DNA of 24,560 nucleotides from Psilocybe azurescens (GCA_023853785.1 JAJIRX010000716.1:1-24560), one strand, 5' to 3'; shown: positions 1-11,155, counted from the stretch's first letter. The notes: generated by a model from the sequence alone, not told the origin. Program-made: numbers and translations.

Positions 1-62
1 GGCAATCCGACACCGAGATCTTCCTCGTCCGAGTCATGCCCGTGATGGGTAATACCAGGCAT
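1..62 (-). CDS. 5' end of an unidentified acidic protein (partial)
   Basis: On the minus strand an ATG at 60-62 opens a frame that runs without a stop to the left edge, giving only 20 codons, beginning MPGITHHGHDSDEEDLGVG. The segment is rich in His, Asp and Glu and uses C or G at many third positions, as the recognised genes here do. It is preceded by CCGCA, an acceptable start context. The rest of the gene lies outside the window, so no family can be named. It could also be a chance frame, since 20 codons is short. Confidence 0.4.
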   Translation of the reverse strand, partial: MPGITHHGHDSDEEDLGVGL

Positions 63-1336
63 TGCGGTCGCTCAGGGGCAAGAGGTCGCCACTGTAGACG
101 TGGTCCATCAGTTAGCAGACAAGCAACTTATAAAGAAGCACCCACTTTGGGAATTCTTGAGTAGGACGTCGCTTGTGGCCATTTATGTGTACAGGAATAT
201 GGTTGCTTGTGGATGGACGGGGACCTTGATGGTTCTCGTGTGTGGAATCAGGATAAGCAGACATGGTATGTTAGAATGAAACAGGCATTTTCGTCCAGAT
301 ACTACTTTTCGCCTGTTCTCGATTACCGGCATTTGCCGCTCCGTATGTCAACAATCTCATTACGTTCTTCCACCATCTTCCCACCCAGTGGCTCAATACA
401 ATCGTTTTATTTGCTTAAACTCGCAAATTTACACTTCAAAGACAAAGACCATGACAATGGTATCAAACGATAATGCTCTGCCAATAACAACGGAGGTTGA
501 TCGCGTATCTTCACTAGTATATCCTTCAACACCTCATAGGGATCGAAACAAATCTATAACGGTGCTATATTGACTCTAGACGCATAAGTAAGGGTTCCTA
601 GGTCGGCAATATCAAAGCGTCCTAGTCGCCTATATGCGCCCAACGAGGCCCAACGTCGGTACATGCGACTTATACTCAATATCACGTTTTGGCAAAACCT
701 AGGTTCACGTATGTCGAATTACGAGTCTGGCTCGTCTTTTAAACCTTGGGTTGGCATATGAAGATCCGGTATGTGTGTGTGTGCTTCCTGCTCCGTATTT
801 GAGATATTACTGTTTTCGTCTTTGATCTAGAATATATGTACTTTCATTGTGGTTCTTCAGCTTTCATTAGCCACAAGGCCGTTGACAGGAAAGTTTGAAA
901 CCGGAATTCTGACATTGGGTTACTTATGCTTGTTCGAATCGGAAGCCATAGCGAGGGGCTGCGAGGGGTCCGGCATGAACACTGCCAAGTGATTATACAG
1001 GAACGGCTTGTAGATTGAAAGTAGTAAGTTAACGTCGATCTCAGTTGATTGGGGCTCGAAAATTCAAATTTGAGTGGGTCGATCACTGTTCGTTCGAAGA
1101 CTACTGGCAACTCAACAAATTTCACCCTTACATGCAACAAGTCAGATGAGTGCAAAATGCGCTTCTATTCAGACAGTGGCCGGGAATTTATCAACATGGC
1201 TTATCAATCTCACAGGGATCAACGCCTTGAGCTCTCCATTCTCTACTATCAAAAGGCTTCAGTAACCATTCTCATCCTTTGTTTACAGGATCATGCCACC
1301 TACCTTAATACATGGTTGATATATTTTATGTGTTCT
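63..1336. other. intergenic stretch, no gene seen
   Basis: This stretch lies between the start of the left-edge gene and the 3' end of the biotin synthase gene, so it should hold the promoter of the first and the 3' UTR of the second. Open frames here are at most about 100 codons, overlap on both strands and show no recognisable domain or splice-compatible extension. A short TG run (about 772-782) is the only simple repeat noticed. Confidence 0.5.
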
Positions 1337-2874
1337 TCAAACACTCGGTGAAGCCGCCGATTCAGCAGCTCGGATAGACGTTTCTTCCAAACGTGCGGCT
1401 TTTTCTGCCACGCCGACTTGCTCAAAGCTACGCATTCCAGAGAGTCCCCATCGTCCCATCATAGCTTTATCCTGAAGAAAAGCGATATTAGACAACAGGC
1501 CCATGAGTATATGCGCATCAATTCTTACCTCGTCCCACGGCGAACCTTGTGGATAAAATCATTAAGACCGGAAGATAAAGAAAATGACAGAAAACTCACA
1601 TGGTGTAGTCAGCATCTGTTCACCTGTGAACACTGCGTTGGCTCCAGCCATGAAACACATGGCTTGTTCCGTCTCAGCGAGGGTGTTTCTTCCAGCTGCA
1701 AGTCGAATAATGGTGGAGGGCATGGTAATACGCGCCGTGGCGATTGTGCGGATCAAAATGTGGACAGATACGGGCTGTTGATGATAATCAGATAAAAAAT
1801 ATGTAGATATGGATGGATTGCAGTACATCATTCCCTTCCAAAGGAGTTCCGGGGATCGGAACGAGAGCGTTGACCGGGAAAGATTCTGGATGCTCGGGCA
1901 TACTACATGAAAGACGATAAGAATAGGCTTGAGGAAGTTATACATGCACTTACTTGAAACTTCGTAAATGAGGCCTACTCGGTCAGAATCGGATTCTCCT
2001 AGCCCCAAGATGCCTCCAGAGCATACGCTGATACCTGCGTCGCGAACAGCAGTAATAGTATCGAGTCTATCATCGAATGAACGAGTAGTTATAACCTTGA
2101 ATAAATTTAGTATTATGCCATACTCGAGACGTAAACCGAAAATACCTGAGGATAAAACTCGCGAGATGTGTCGAGATTATGATTATATGCGGTCAAGCCT
2201 CTGGAGATGCAATGTTAATAGGGAAATTAAAATAACATCAACATCACATACGCTTCAACTGCCGTGCTTGATCAGGGAAAGCATTCCGAGTGTGGTGCAA
2301 ACTTCCATCCCCATGCCTCGGACTTCCCGAACCATCTCCAATATTCTCTCAAACCCGCGTTTTCTACCTGCAAGTTCCCTCCAAGCAGCGCCCATGCAAA
2401 AGCGGGTGCTACCATTTTCTTTCGCTTTGCGGGCCGCCTCTAATACAGGTTCAATCTCGACCAAACGAGAAGCCGACGTGGGCGTGGAATATCTCGACGA
2501 CTGTGAACAGTACGAACCTAATATTTGGGTCAGACAACGAAACAGTAAATCATCACCGTTGCTTACAGTCCTCACTACATCCCCCGCTGTCAAAGACCCT
2601 CATGTTCAGCAGTTATCTGGAGATAAAGCGGAAGTAACCCACTTTGATGTTCATGAGCGTGCATAACTGAATTTTGCTAGGGTCATGGTATTGTCTGTGT
2701 ACTGATGCCGCCTTGAAAACAAGGTCCATGAGAGGTGTTTCGTAGATGGCTTGGATTTCTTCCTTCTTCCAGTCATGTCGAGTGGCTGGGGTTACAGAGC
2801 GCGTCGGAGTTGGTGCTGCATGGGTCGCGAGTGCTCGAGAACTGGATGCGCCGAGCTGGAAGAGATCTAAACAT
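1337..2874 (-). CDS. BIO2: biotin synthase, mitochondrial (BioB/Bio2), with apparent frameshifts
   Basis: This radical-SAM enzyme inserts sulfur into dethiobiotin to make biotin, in mitochondria in fungi. Blocks recognised in order are GGCSEDCSYC (the CxxxCxxC iron-sulfur motif), KAKENGSTRFCMGAAW, CTTLGML, AYNHNLDTSRE, VITTRSFDDRLDTI, CSGGILGLGE, MPEHPESFPVNALVPIPGTP, IRTIATARI, IRLAAGR and EQAMCFMAGAN, ending TTPCSPWDEDKAMMGRWGL plus a short tail. I read nine exons: 2643-2874, 2567-2586, 2248-2517, 2146-2200, 1950-2095, 1827-1902, 1600-1774, 1529-1545 and 1337-1471. The ATG at 2872-2874 follows CCACC. The Ser/Ala/Arg-rich N-terminus fits a mitochondrial presequence. Three breaks are visible: a shift in the presequence (about 2855-2866), two bases lacking at the exon 1/2 join (the Thr of IKTGGC), and one C lacking at 2275-2277 before DQARQLK. 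Family assignment is secure; whether the gene works depends on whether the breaks are real. Confidence 0.93.
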
Positions 2875-3771
2875 GGTGGAATGCGTGGTCGAGGATTGAG
2901 GTGTCCAGCAGGAGTAGAAAGGAAGGGGAAGGGGAGAAAGGAGTGTGTCGGCTACTGTGTAAAATCGATTCCTTGGGGTGGATTGGATTCTCAATCTCCG
3001 TGATGCCGCCAAGCATCTACGCGAATAATTATCTCATCCCGTGACTTGGTATCTTCCCAAAGTTGTTTTAACTTTTAATTTTCTCTCAGTTCTGGCCAAT
3101 CTTCTCCTTTGTGTTTGGCATCTGGAGCTTTTGCTTTCTGACGTTGACGACTTGTATCACACTTACTATGGAGAACATTTGGCTGCGTAGGCTGGGACTT
3201 ACTTGCATTCAACCTCAGGCCAAGACCCGGGTGCGGCTGGTGTATCGACAATAGTACGGCTTGTGATAACATCCTTACCGTGTCTCGACTAGTTTCGCGT
3301 GTAACCCGGTGTATATCTATTCTTACGAAATGTCTACGCTTCCGGAGGTCCGAGGCGGTTGGAGTATGTCCAATCGGACCGAGCACAATGGATTATAAAT
3401 GTCTATGGTTTCTATACACTATGAATAATAACTTCGTCGATTAAACCTGCAAGCTGGGCAAATACGGGGGATACAAGGTCATACAGGTATTATTACACTG
3501 TATCGACTGGACGCCATCAAACTGTTATACGGAGTGTTCCAAAATAAGCATCCTAAGTTCAACATCAAAAGCCGAGGTATGAATGCCATCTTCATATAAA
3601 TGCCTTGCCGTGAAAAGACTAAATCCTATCCACATTAGATTTTAGCATTGCGCAAAAATTTGGAACGTACAAAATTAAATGCTGCCGTGCTACGCGTTTA
3701 CGCAGGTCTTTTGGGCGACCGTCGCGTCCCGAAATCCACAATGTGGATACCTGGGATTCAATTGAGGTCAA
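2875..3771. other. BIO2 upstream region, no confident gene
   Basis: This is the upstream region of the biotin synthase gene. On the minus strand just before the ATG, about 2895-2945 is strongly pyrimidine-rich (CCTTTCT/CCCCTTCC type), as in fungal core promoters and 5' UTRs. A 103-codon minus frame at 3075-3386 begins at a non-ATG codon and resembles nothing I know. I see no other gene. Confidence 0.4.
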
Positions 3772-4043
3772 TTAAAAAAGGTTCCTAAACAAACCCAACG
3801 ATATACCTTTTTGACCGTTTGATTTTTGCCTACCTGTCTGTGTCGTTTGACTATTGTGTTCGCCCTCGTCTGTAGAGCTACTTTGGTTGTCTTTTTGTCC
3901 CTCCTCACCTCTGAGGTTGCCGACTGGTGTTTATCCCTGCGTTGCGATCCCGAATCATGGCGTACGGCATTCCATTGTCGTAGAGTGTACGCAGCGAGCT
4001 GTTTGGAGTATTGTTGCTTCTGCTGTTCTATCGAAGCTGCCAT
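3772..4043 (-). CDS. possible small protein of about 90 residues, probably frameshifted
   Basis: A minus-strand ATG at 4041-4043 opens a helical, Gln-rich segment (MAASIEQQKQQYSKQLAAYT, then LRQWNAVR). That composition looks more like a real N-terminus than a random frame. About 50-60 residues in, the frame turns basic. A frame shifted by one base reads a polar, disordered-type tail (EGQKDNQSSSTDEGEHNSQT) and stops at 3772-3774. The distance from ATG to that stop is 272 nt, one short of a multiple of three, which is what a single missing base would give. An intron beginning at GTGAGG after CTCAGAG is an alternative. I do not recognise the family. CACGTG at about 4270-4276 and TGACGTC at about 4241 lie upstream and could belong to its promoter. 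Confidence 0.3.
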
Positions 4044-6597
4044 ATTGTGCGAGCCTGAGTGATGAACAAAAGTGTGCGCAAAGATTTTACTGTGTGTGGA
4101 GGATTATAGATTTACGTTTGGAAAGGAGCCGTAAATTTTGTCTTATATACCAATTTCCTGATAAAAGGACGGAGCAGCCAGAGTTCCTCGAGCTCCACCA
4201 ATCCCGTCACGGAGAGGTGGAAATCGTTCATCTTGTTCCAATGACGTCGGCCGACGCAGTCTCATTTGTCACGTGATTCGTCGCGTCCTACTCTGAACTT
4301 CTCCAACCCCAACTTCCAACCCCGATGCTTCTCCTGTCTCCTGTCTCAATTTGCTCCCAAAGTTCCACTGCATCATGGGGAGCACTTTGCTCCTCTTCAT
4401 GCATAATTTCTTATCCTTGAAATCCCAGGTCTAATTCGTATGTCTGCAGAGTTATCGTTCACCAATTGATCAGCTCCAAGTTAGTTCAAGTTGTAAAACT
4501 CTAGGGCTTGGTCGGTACGGTCGTAGAATGTTCGGCCCCACCAGCTCAAATAGCCGAGGATACGCTCTATTTTGTCATCGGATGCCACACCAAGAGGATT
4601 CGGTTTCAGATCACAGGTTACGCGCAAACTTACTCTAGTCACTGGATTAGCCCACAAAATTAAGTTAGTCTTTCGGACTTTATCCTTCCTGCTCTGATAA
4701 CTATTCAAACGCCGACTTTATTTTAAAGCGAGGAGAAAATTTCATCTGTGATACGGTTGAGTAGTTTCTATTTCACTTTTTACATCATTCACTATATACT
4801 GACTCCAGTTTCTTACAGGTAGTTCTAGCGCTTTTGAATCTCCGAATGACGACATGTGGTGCTCTCTCCCACTGATATCACTGTGTATACTCTTAGTCTC
4901 GCCAAATATATAAAGACTAGCTATTAGTATTGCAACGGCAACATATAATGACATTTACAATAAATTCGGGGCGAGGTGTTGACCTCCAATTCGTTGAATC
5001 TTGGTCCAGCTTTTCATCGTCTGCTCGTGATGTGGGTCCCCTTATGTCTTTGAAAATACCTGTAGAAATAATTGTATTTCATTTCTTAGCTATGACCAAC
5101 CAATCTCAGTGCAAATCACTGGTCATTCGAGTTGAGGCAATACCTTTATTGGTTCGGATAGGAATTTCCCGTGAAAAATGACATTTTATGCGAAACAGTG
5201 GTTAGTTGATATAATTGTACAGGTAAAGTTCTCACCGAACATTCCAGGAGACGATTCAGATAATGTTGCGTGAAGCCTTAGCATCTCCATCGTCAAGAGA
5301 TAGCGTCATAGTCTGACGCACAGCACTTTGGGCTAACTCCATTCTCAGTCCTTCAACTCGGTATAATTGAAAACGCGCCAAAAATCAAACAGCTTATTCA
5401 TCCTCTCTCTCTGGCTCCTTACGCCACATGTAAGCCTGGCGCCCCAGTCTTACCGCAGCCCCTTTCCGTATTTACTATTACCTTATCTTCTACATTTATG
5501 TACACGTGACCGCGATCCCCAACCCATTCCTTCGACACCGACTTCTCACACATTACACATTATGCACCGTACATACCTGTAGCCCAGTCAGTCGTTCTAT
5601 CGATATATCGTGGTCCTGTCATTCTCCGCGTGACTCTCAGTGAGCCTGGTGACGCCAGGCTTTCTGAAACAATGTGATCATTACTGTAATTGGCATATTT
5701 CTTCGTTTGGGCACGATCGTATTTCGGTCTAGGTACTCATTATAGGGCAGGTAAATTGAGTTAACCATGACCATCGTCTTTCAGATCCACTGTTTTGAAT
5801 GTCTGAATTCAGTCGATTTGTTCATAGCTCTAAGAAAAGCAAATATCCTTCCTTTTTGGAAATGCGATCTAACTTGATATTTCAAGGGCAACTATTGCGA
5901 TAGTTACGACACCCAGCCTCATCATTGGCAAGCCAATGCGAGTTTCTGGAGGTGTGATGAAAAATTGCTACAGAAAATACAAAACAGTAAACATGGGTAT
6001 GTACGAGTTAAAAGATCTGTCGTATCTGCGAACGAAGAGCGAGTATTTGCTCGCAAAAGCACTCCAAATGAAGTGGTCCAGAAGCAGATAGGTATTACTG
6101 GAATGTCCAGGTGTATAAAACTATTAAATAAGCAAATCATACAATATAAGCCCGTTTGGTCGTCAAGATATGGGTCTGAATGATGTGGATTGTGGATGGC
6201 AGGTTTGGTTGGAGAATTTGTGCTACATGATAGTGATGTTGGGATGAGAGATGAAATGAATATGCAAGGTAGAGCGGAAAATGTTGCAAATGTGGACTAA
6301 ATATGTTTCAAAAGGAATAAGCTAGGATAAAAAGGCGCCAAGTAACAAATGGAACAAAAGAACAGAGAGATGGATGGTATTGTCCGAGATCAAGACGTCG
6401 TCGCATATGTTATCGTTAAGAAAAAGTTTTTGCATCAAAAATAGGGAAGAAACCAAAAGAATATGCGTGGGTCGGGTTCGTGGCAATGGCATTTGCCGGT
6501 ATAGAATTCGTCTTCCAGAAGTCGTTTATGAGGGTCGTGTTGTCACGTAGCGGTTGCAATAAAATGGTTGGAGCGAATGAAGTAGACATGTGTATGT
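4044..6597. other. long stretch without a recognisable gene
   Basis: About 2.5 kb with no conserved protein in any frame. Contents noted: CACGTG at about 4270 and 5503, a CT-rich tract at about 5395-5560 resembling a fungal promoter or 5' leader, a perfect small hairpin at 5643-5661, and a purine-rich tract at about 6190-6590 that is probably the 3' UTR of the BTG gene transcribed from the minus strand. Open frames of 60-80 codons (for example 4742-4954 minus and 5965-6183 plus) have no recognised domain. Confidence 0.4.
5643..5661. repeat. short perfect inverted repeat (hairpin)
   Basis: AGCCTGG, a five-base spacer TGACG, then CCAGGCT form a perfect 7-bp stem, followed on the plus strand by TTT. 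It lies in a stretch with no recognised gene. It could be a small RNA hairpin or a protein-binding palindrome, or chance. Confidence 0.4.
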
Positions 6598-7549
6598 CTA
6601 AACCCGGACAGAGCGCCAGCTAGTCGAGTGGGTCATGGCAGCATGGTTGGCAGCCAGAAACTTGGGCTTGATTGCAGCCTTAGGGCCACCACCGAGCATG
6701 ACACCGCCGGTGAGAACGGTGGTCTTACCGCCATCGTAAGGAGTGACCTCGGTCTTGGTTGTGTCGACATAAACGCGGGCTTGACGAGCCCTCTCGCGGC
6801 GCGAAGGCTTGAATTCGTTGATGTGACCGCTCTTGGCAGAAGCTAGGGATGTACGAGAGGAGGTGCTGTCCGAAGTGAACGAAAACCAGATGAGCTTGAG
6901 TCAGAAGAGCGAGAGCTGCAGCGAGACTGTTCCGAGATGCTGGAAAGGGGCGAAGTGGATCGTGCAGGCCTCGGGAATTGGGTGATAATGGGGTCATCCA
7001 GGTGGGTGCACTAATCTCATCTGCGAGCATGGTGAAGATTTTGTCCTCCTCCTCGATATCCTCTTCCAGGACTTGCTGGGCGAAGGTCTTGCGCGGAGCA
7101 ACGATGGGGCGAATAGAAGCCTTGATCATTGGCTCGCTGAAGACTGGGTCGGAGAAAGGTGCGACTTGTTCGGTCTTCTTGTCAGACCAGACGTTGACGA
7201 TCTTATTCTGGCAGCGAATAGCAACGCATCCGGGGTCGACGAAGAGGTCGAATTCACTGTTGCCGAGGAGAGCAATCCAGTCGAACCACTGAACGTTGGT
7301 GGCCGCACAAGCGGACCAAACGGGCCGTGGGGGCAAGCAGGTAGGAGACAGGGTCATGCAGCGACGGCCCGAGCCTCGAATAGGGTCTGTGGGAATCCAG
7401 GAAGGGCCGTAGTGGGCAGTGAGGTTGGCCTCGAGCACCATTTGGAGTTTAAGGAGAGTGGAAGGTGCATACGAAGCTGCTAACTTTGTTGTGAGGAAAG
7501 TGACGGTGTGTGCGACAGCGACGGAAAGAGATTCGGAAATTGATGCCAT
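6598..7549 (-). CDS. BTG/Tob-domain (antiproliferative) protein, with apparent frameshifts
   Basis: The N-terminal ~130 residues match the BTG/Tob fold. A helical segment (LLKLQMVLEANLTAHYG) leads into the box A-like SWIPTDPIRGSGRRC, and FDLFVDPGCVAIR matches the box B consensus (LxxELxxWVDPxxVxxRIG). In animals these proteins bind CAF1/CCR4 deadenylases and restrain proliferation; the fungal role is inferred. The ATG at 7547-7549 (MASISESLSVAVAHTV) was chosen because the longer upstream reading starts at TTG and looks like leader. After residue ~190 two one-base losses are apparent, in GGGG at 6990-6993 and AAAA at 6882-6885 (plus-strand letters). Restoring phase gives a Ser-rich linker, then GHINEFKPSRRERARQAR and VTPYDGGKTTVLTGGVMLGG, stopping at 6598-6600. 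No intron is needed. About 317 residues. Confidence 0.8.
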
Positions 7550-8863
7550 TGCGTGAGACGTTAAGGGAAGGGCTATCGTCCGGCGATAAGAGTATAACGA
7601 AGGATTTGTGCGTATGTGAGAGAGAGGTCGTAGAGAGGAGCTTCTGCGAGAGTGGATGCAGGAAAAGCGTATGCAGCACAAGAGAATGTGTGATCTAGAA
7701 AATTGCTCAGAAGTCAGACGGGCGTTTATATTGTGCCGCAGCTCGGAAGACTTACGGGCTAGAGAAATGAGTCAACGGAAGTATTGCAGGCTTTATTCGA
7801 ATAATTACTAACCTGGTCTAAGGAGAGAGAGGAGAGAGAAAGGAAACCTGGTCCTGATCAGTATTCGTGCATACCTTACCTCTCTTATAAGGTGAGGCTG
7901 AAAACAAAGGACAATTACATACACGCGTGGTGACACTTTCCTTTTGTTGTATACAATAAGGTCTGTATACTCTTTAGCCCCGACTCTCACACTCCAGGGC
8001 AAATGACGACCTTGTATTCCCTTGCCAGCGATCCTGACATCCCGACAGTACCTTGTATTCCAATTCAAGGCTTATTGTCAATTCCATTTGATCGTCTCGC
8101 AATCTGACACTTACTGCTGTAATGCTTTTGTTAAATCCCTTCCTTTCTTCGATTTTCTGATGCTGATGGATACCACTTCCTGAGCCGCATAGTCGACTAT
8201 TCCAGCCAGGCTTCTCCCACCAAGTTCGAGTTATCATTAAGCCTACGGAAATCTCAATGAAATTTACGCCAAGCGCGTTGATCGTGTACGCCCAACCCAC
8301 AATTCGGACCTTCCATCTTTCTTCCTAACTTGGCTCTGGAAAAGAACTCCGCGACGACGTCCGCGTAAGGGATGCAAGTGACAGTCGGATGCTTGCTCCA
8401 TTCAACATTGCCCGTCGATCGTCCTACTCGCAGAGGAGCTCAGACATCATCACCAGTGCAGTAACGGCTTGATATTCAATAAGATTGCAATGTTTTGAGG
8501 ATTAGAGTATGTACTACATCCACGCCAAATCCATGCGCTGAATCGAGTCACCTTTTTCTTATTGCATTTTCTGACGCGCAATTACTCCAACGAGGAGCCA
8601 GCCTTGCCCCAGTCTGAGTCCAGTCCCCTACGATATAAATAAAATGTAGTGTTCAGAGTCATAAGAAACCAGCTGCCGGTGCCGGCGTCGGAAATTTAAA
8701 ATTTAAATACCGAAGAAGAAACGCAAACCTTGTTTTCATTATACACACAACTTGCCGCCCGCCCTCGTAGCTCACAGCGTCAAGCCAACAAAAACAAAAG
8801 AAGAGGTCAACCTGCCCTTCCACAACACTTCTAAAAAGCCGACTTTTAGGAATACATATCACA
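7550..8863. other. divergent promoter region between BTG protein and eS27 genes
   Basis: Both neighbours are transcribed outward, so this 1.3 kb holds two promoters. A direct repeat ACCTTGTATTCC occurs near 8010 and 8051. Near 8690-8708 an AT-rich palindromic tract (AAATTTAAAATTTAAAT) sits about 160 bases upstream of the eS27 ATG, preceded by GCCGGTGCCGGCG. A 108-codon minus frame at 7974-8300 has no ATG-proximal domain I recognise. Confidence 0.45.
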
Positions 8864-9331
8864 ATGGTGCGTTTGAACCTATGATCTGTAAGGTAGTAAT
8901 ATTGACCTTGCAAAAAAGACTCTCGCCGTCGATCTCCTCCACCCCACCGCTGAGCACGAGGCTAAGCAGCACAAGCTCAAGCGTCTTGTGCAGTCCCCCA
9001 ACTCCTACTTCATGGATGTTAAGTGCCCTGGTAAGTCGTTCATCCTGGTTCCCCAGCACCCCTTATCCAACCCCAATTTTCGATCAAAATCCATATACTA
9101 ACCCCCAACACTCATGGTACCCTCGTTTTTGTTCAGGCTGCTTCGCTATCACCACCGTATTCTCGCATGCCCAGACCGTTGTTGTCTGCCCCTCTTGCAC
9201 GAGTGTTTTGTGCCAGCCCACTGGCGGAAGGGCCAGGTTGACTGAGGGTATGTCCTCCATTTGGAGTCGTCTCCACAATTTAGCCATCTGATTTGTTCCA
9301 CCCAGGCTGCTCATTCCGTAGAAAGAACTAG
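8864..9331 (+). CDS. RPS27: 40S ribosomal protein eS27 (S27e)
   Basis: This is a small zinc-finger protein of the 40S subunit. The spliced product is 83 residues, the usual eS27 length, and is recognised by [38 protein letters not shown] and the terminal [13 protein letters not shown]. The zinc ligands are the two CxxC pairs, CPGC and CPSC. There are four exons: 8864-8866 (the ATG alone), 8919-9030, 9137-9247 and 9306-9331. Introns are GT-AG (53, 106 and 58 nt), in phases 0, 1 and 1. The ATG lies in CACAATGG after a CT-rich leader, typical of ribosomal-protein genes. Unlike most recognised genes here, it reads through without a frameshift. Confidence 0.96.
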
Positions 9332-11155
9332 GTCACAGATCCAACCTTGTCTTACCTACCTACGTATACATATGTCTGCTTGTCATGTCTATTTCCACAT
9401 CCAACACATACACATTCACGCCCGACGCCCGACTATTACCTCGCACTAGCTATGTAAACTCACCGCATTCGTCTTGCATTTCAAAGCTCGTTTTGATAGG
9501 TTTCACTCCCTCTTCCCATCTTCCCCACACTTGCAACGTAATCTGGATGACCTAGGATTAATGAGATTAATCTCTTGGGATGGATGATGCCTTTTCTTCA
9601 TCGTGTAACAAAATTAAGAACATATATCTTGAAACTTCACTTTCATCAGTCCCCCCGGTGCACATAATTGTTGAGACTTCGTAGTGGTCACCATCGCGTG
9701 ACCCGCACTCAGTTGGGTGAGCATGAGAATATCCACGCAAATTATGGTTCCAAATCCTTGTCCAGTATCGAGGATTGAATTGGACCAAGAATTACACAGT
9801 TTGTCCAATGTCAATACCCTTCAGACAAAGAAAGTTATGCATGAGAAGTATGTTCTATCGCTCCTAATCATCATGTTTATCATCATGACGATTACGATTG
9901 CACGGCGTCGCTAGCTGAAGCCGAAATGGATCAATTCCGACCCCATGAGAAGGCGCTGCATACATACTAATAGCAATTACGGATTCCGATATTGATTGCG
10001 ACATTGCCTGATATTGCCTGAAGATTCCTCGTTTCCCATATACTATCCCTTACCTGTTGTTCGTTTTGATAATTTGTTCGCTTTGTGATTGCTCATCAAT
10101 AATTTTCATTGAAAATATAGAACTCCGCCATATGCCGACGAGAAGCCGGTACGTGTGCCATATGCATTGAATTTCCGTTCAATCGGCTCACCATTTCGGA
10201 CAGTCCGCATAGCCTTCTGGAGTCAGTTCTCATATTCTGGGTCATTTAAGGATTGGTATTAGCGACGAGGGCGGCGAGGAAGCATTCTGTAAGACAGATA
10301 AGAGTAACAGCCCCCAACAGGTTGCTCGCGACACGACCGCGTTTGAATTCCCATAATAGGTGCCGCCGACATGCCGTTTTTGATGGCTGTGATGGGGTTG
10401 ATGGCCGTTGATGGGAGGTTTTTTTCCTCACCCTTCGATTTCTCTTAATGTACTCCGCTTTTTTTTGGAAATAAATTTCATATTCATTGATAATAACCCT
10501 ATAAAAGTATATATACCAAATTTTGAGGCAAGGAGAGGAGGGGAAGGATGTCAAAACGAACATGTGGTCAAACCGAACAACGGGTAAGGGATAGTATCGA
10601 ACAAAAGGCTTTCGATAGGTATTTCTGATGCCGAAACAGTTACATGACGCTTATAATTACCCCAGATATTTCCGCGTGCAGGTTCCTTTGTCCCCAATTA
10701 TGGACCTGGCTCCGGTGGAAACCCATCATATTCTGGTATACGACATAGTACGCGGTACCTCGAGGGACAATAATATCTTCCTTGGATCTTTCTGAGAACC
10801 TCTTTGGGATCTCATCTTTCCAACATTGGCCTGATGTATGTATGCACAAAAGGGATTCCCTTGCATCGAAATTTTCTGGTCAATAATTGCGCTACAGTAG
10901 GTATATTCATTTTGGTCGCTGAGCACTGATCGAGGTGCATCAAGTTGCCACTTGACCCATCACTTTCCCGGCGTACTCAGGTGCGCCGTCAGGAAAAGTA
11001 CACGGTTATATGAATCGCCTGGGCGTTTCAGACGGCGAAGCCACGGTGTCCAGAATCTTTATTGTCTATGCTATTATTGACATCAACAGCGTCTTCTAGT
11101 CTGTTCCTAGATACGACCGCAACGCCCTTCGACATCTTAACTTGTAAGCTAGTTC
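9332..11155. other. intergenic stretch, no confident gene
   Basis: This is the 3' flank of eS27 followed by sequence without recognised coding content. A perfect 12-bp palindrome GAGATTAATCTC lies at about 9562-9573, and the phrase ATTGCCTGAT/ATTGCCTGAA is tandemly repeated near 10003-10022. Minus frames at 10246-10563 and 10640-10926 were examined and show no domain. Confidence 0.4.

Noticed and set aside
772..782. TG microsatellite
   Set aside because: It is only about five units and is not informative.
4742..4954. 70-codon minus frame starting with a hydrophobic, signal-like helix
   Set aside because: The sequence is AT-rich without codon bias and has no conserved features; it is likely a chance frame.
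7974..8300. 108-codon minus frame between the BTG and eS27 genes
   Set aside because: It begins at a non-ATG codon, lies in the expected double promoter, and has no recognisable domain.
9562..9573. Perfect palindrome GAGATTAATCTC after the eS27 gene
   Set aside because: It is short and AT-rich and could easily be chance; nothing nearby gives it a role.
10640..10926. Minus-strand frames with a phrase DIIVPRGTAYY resembling part of a cytochrome P450
   Set aside because: No heme-binding Cys motif, ExxR or WGPDA-type block lies nearby in any frame, so the resemblance is too short to support a gene or relic.
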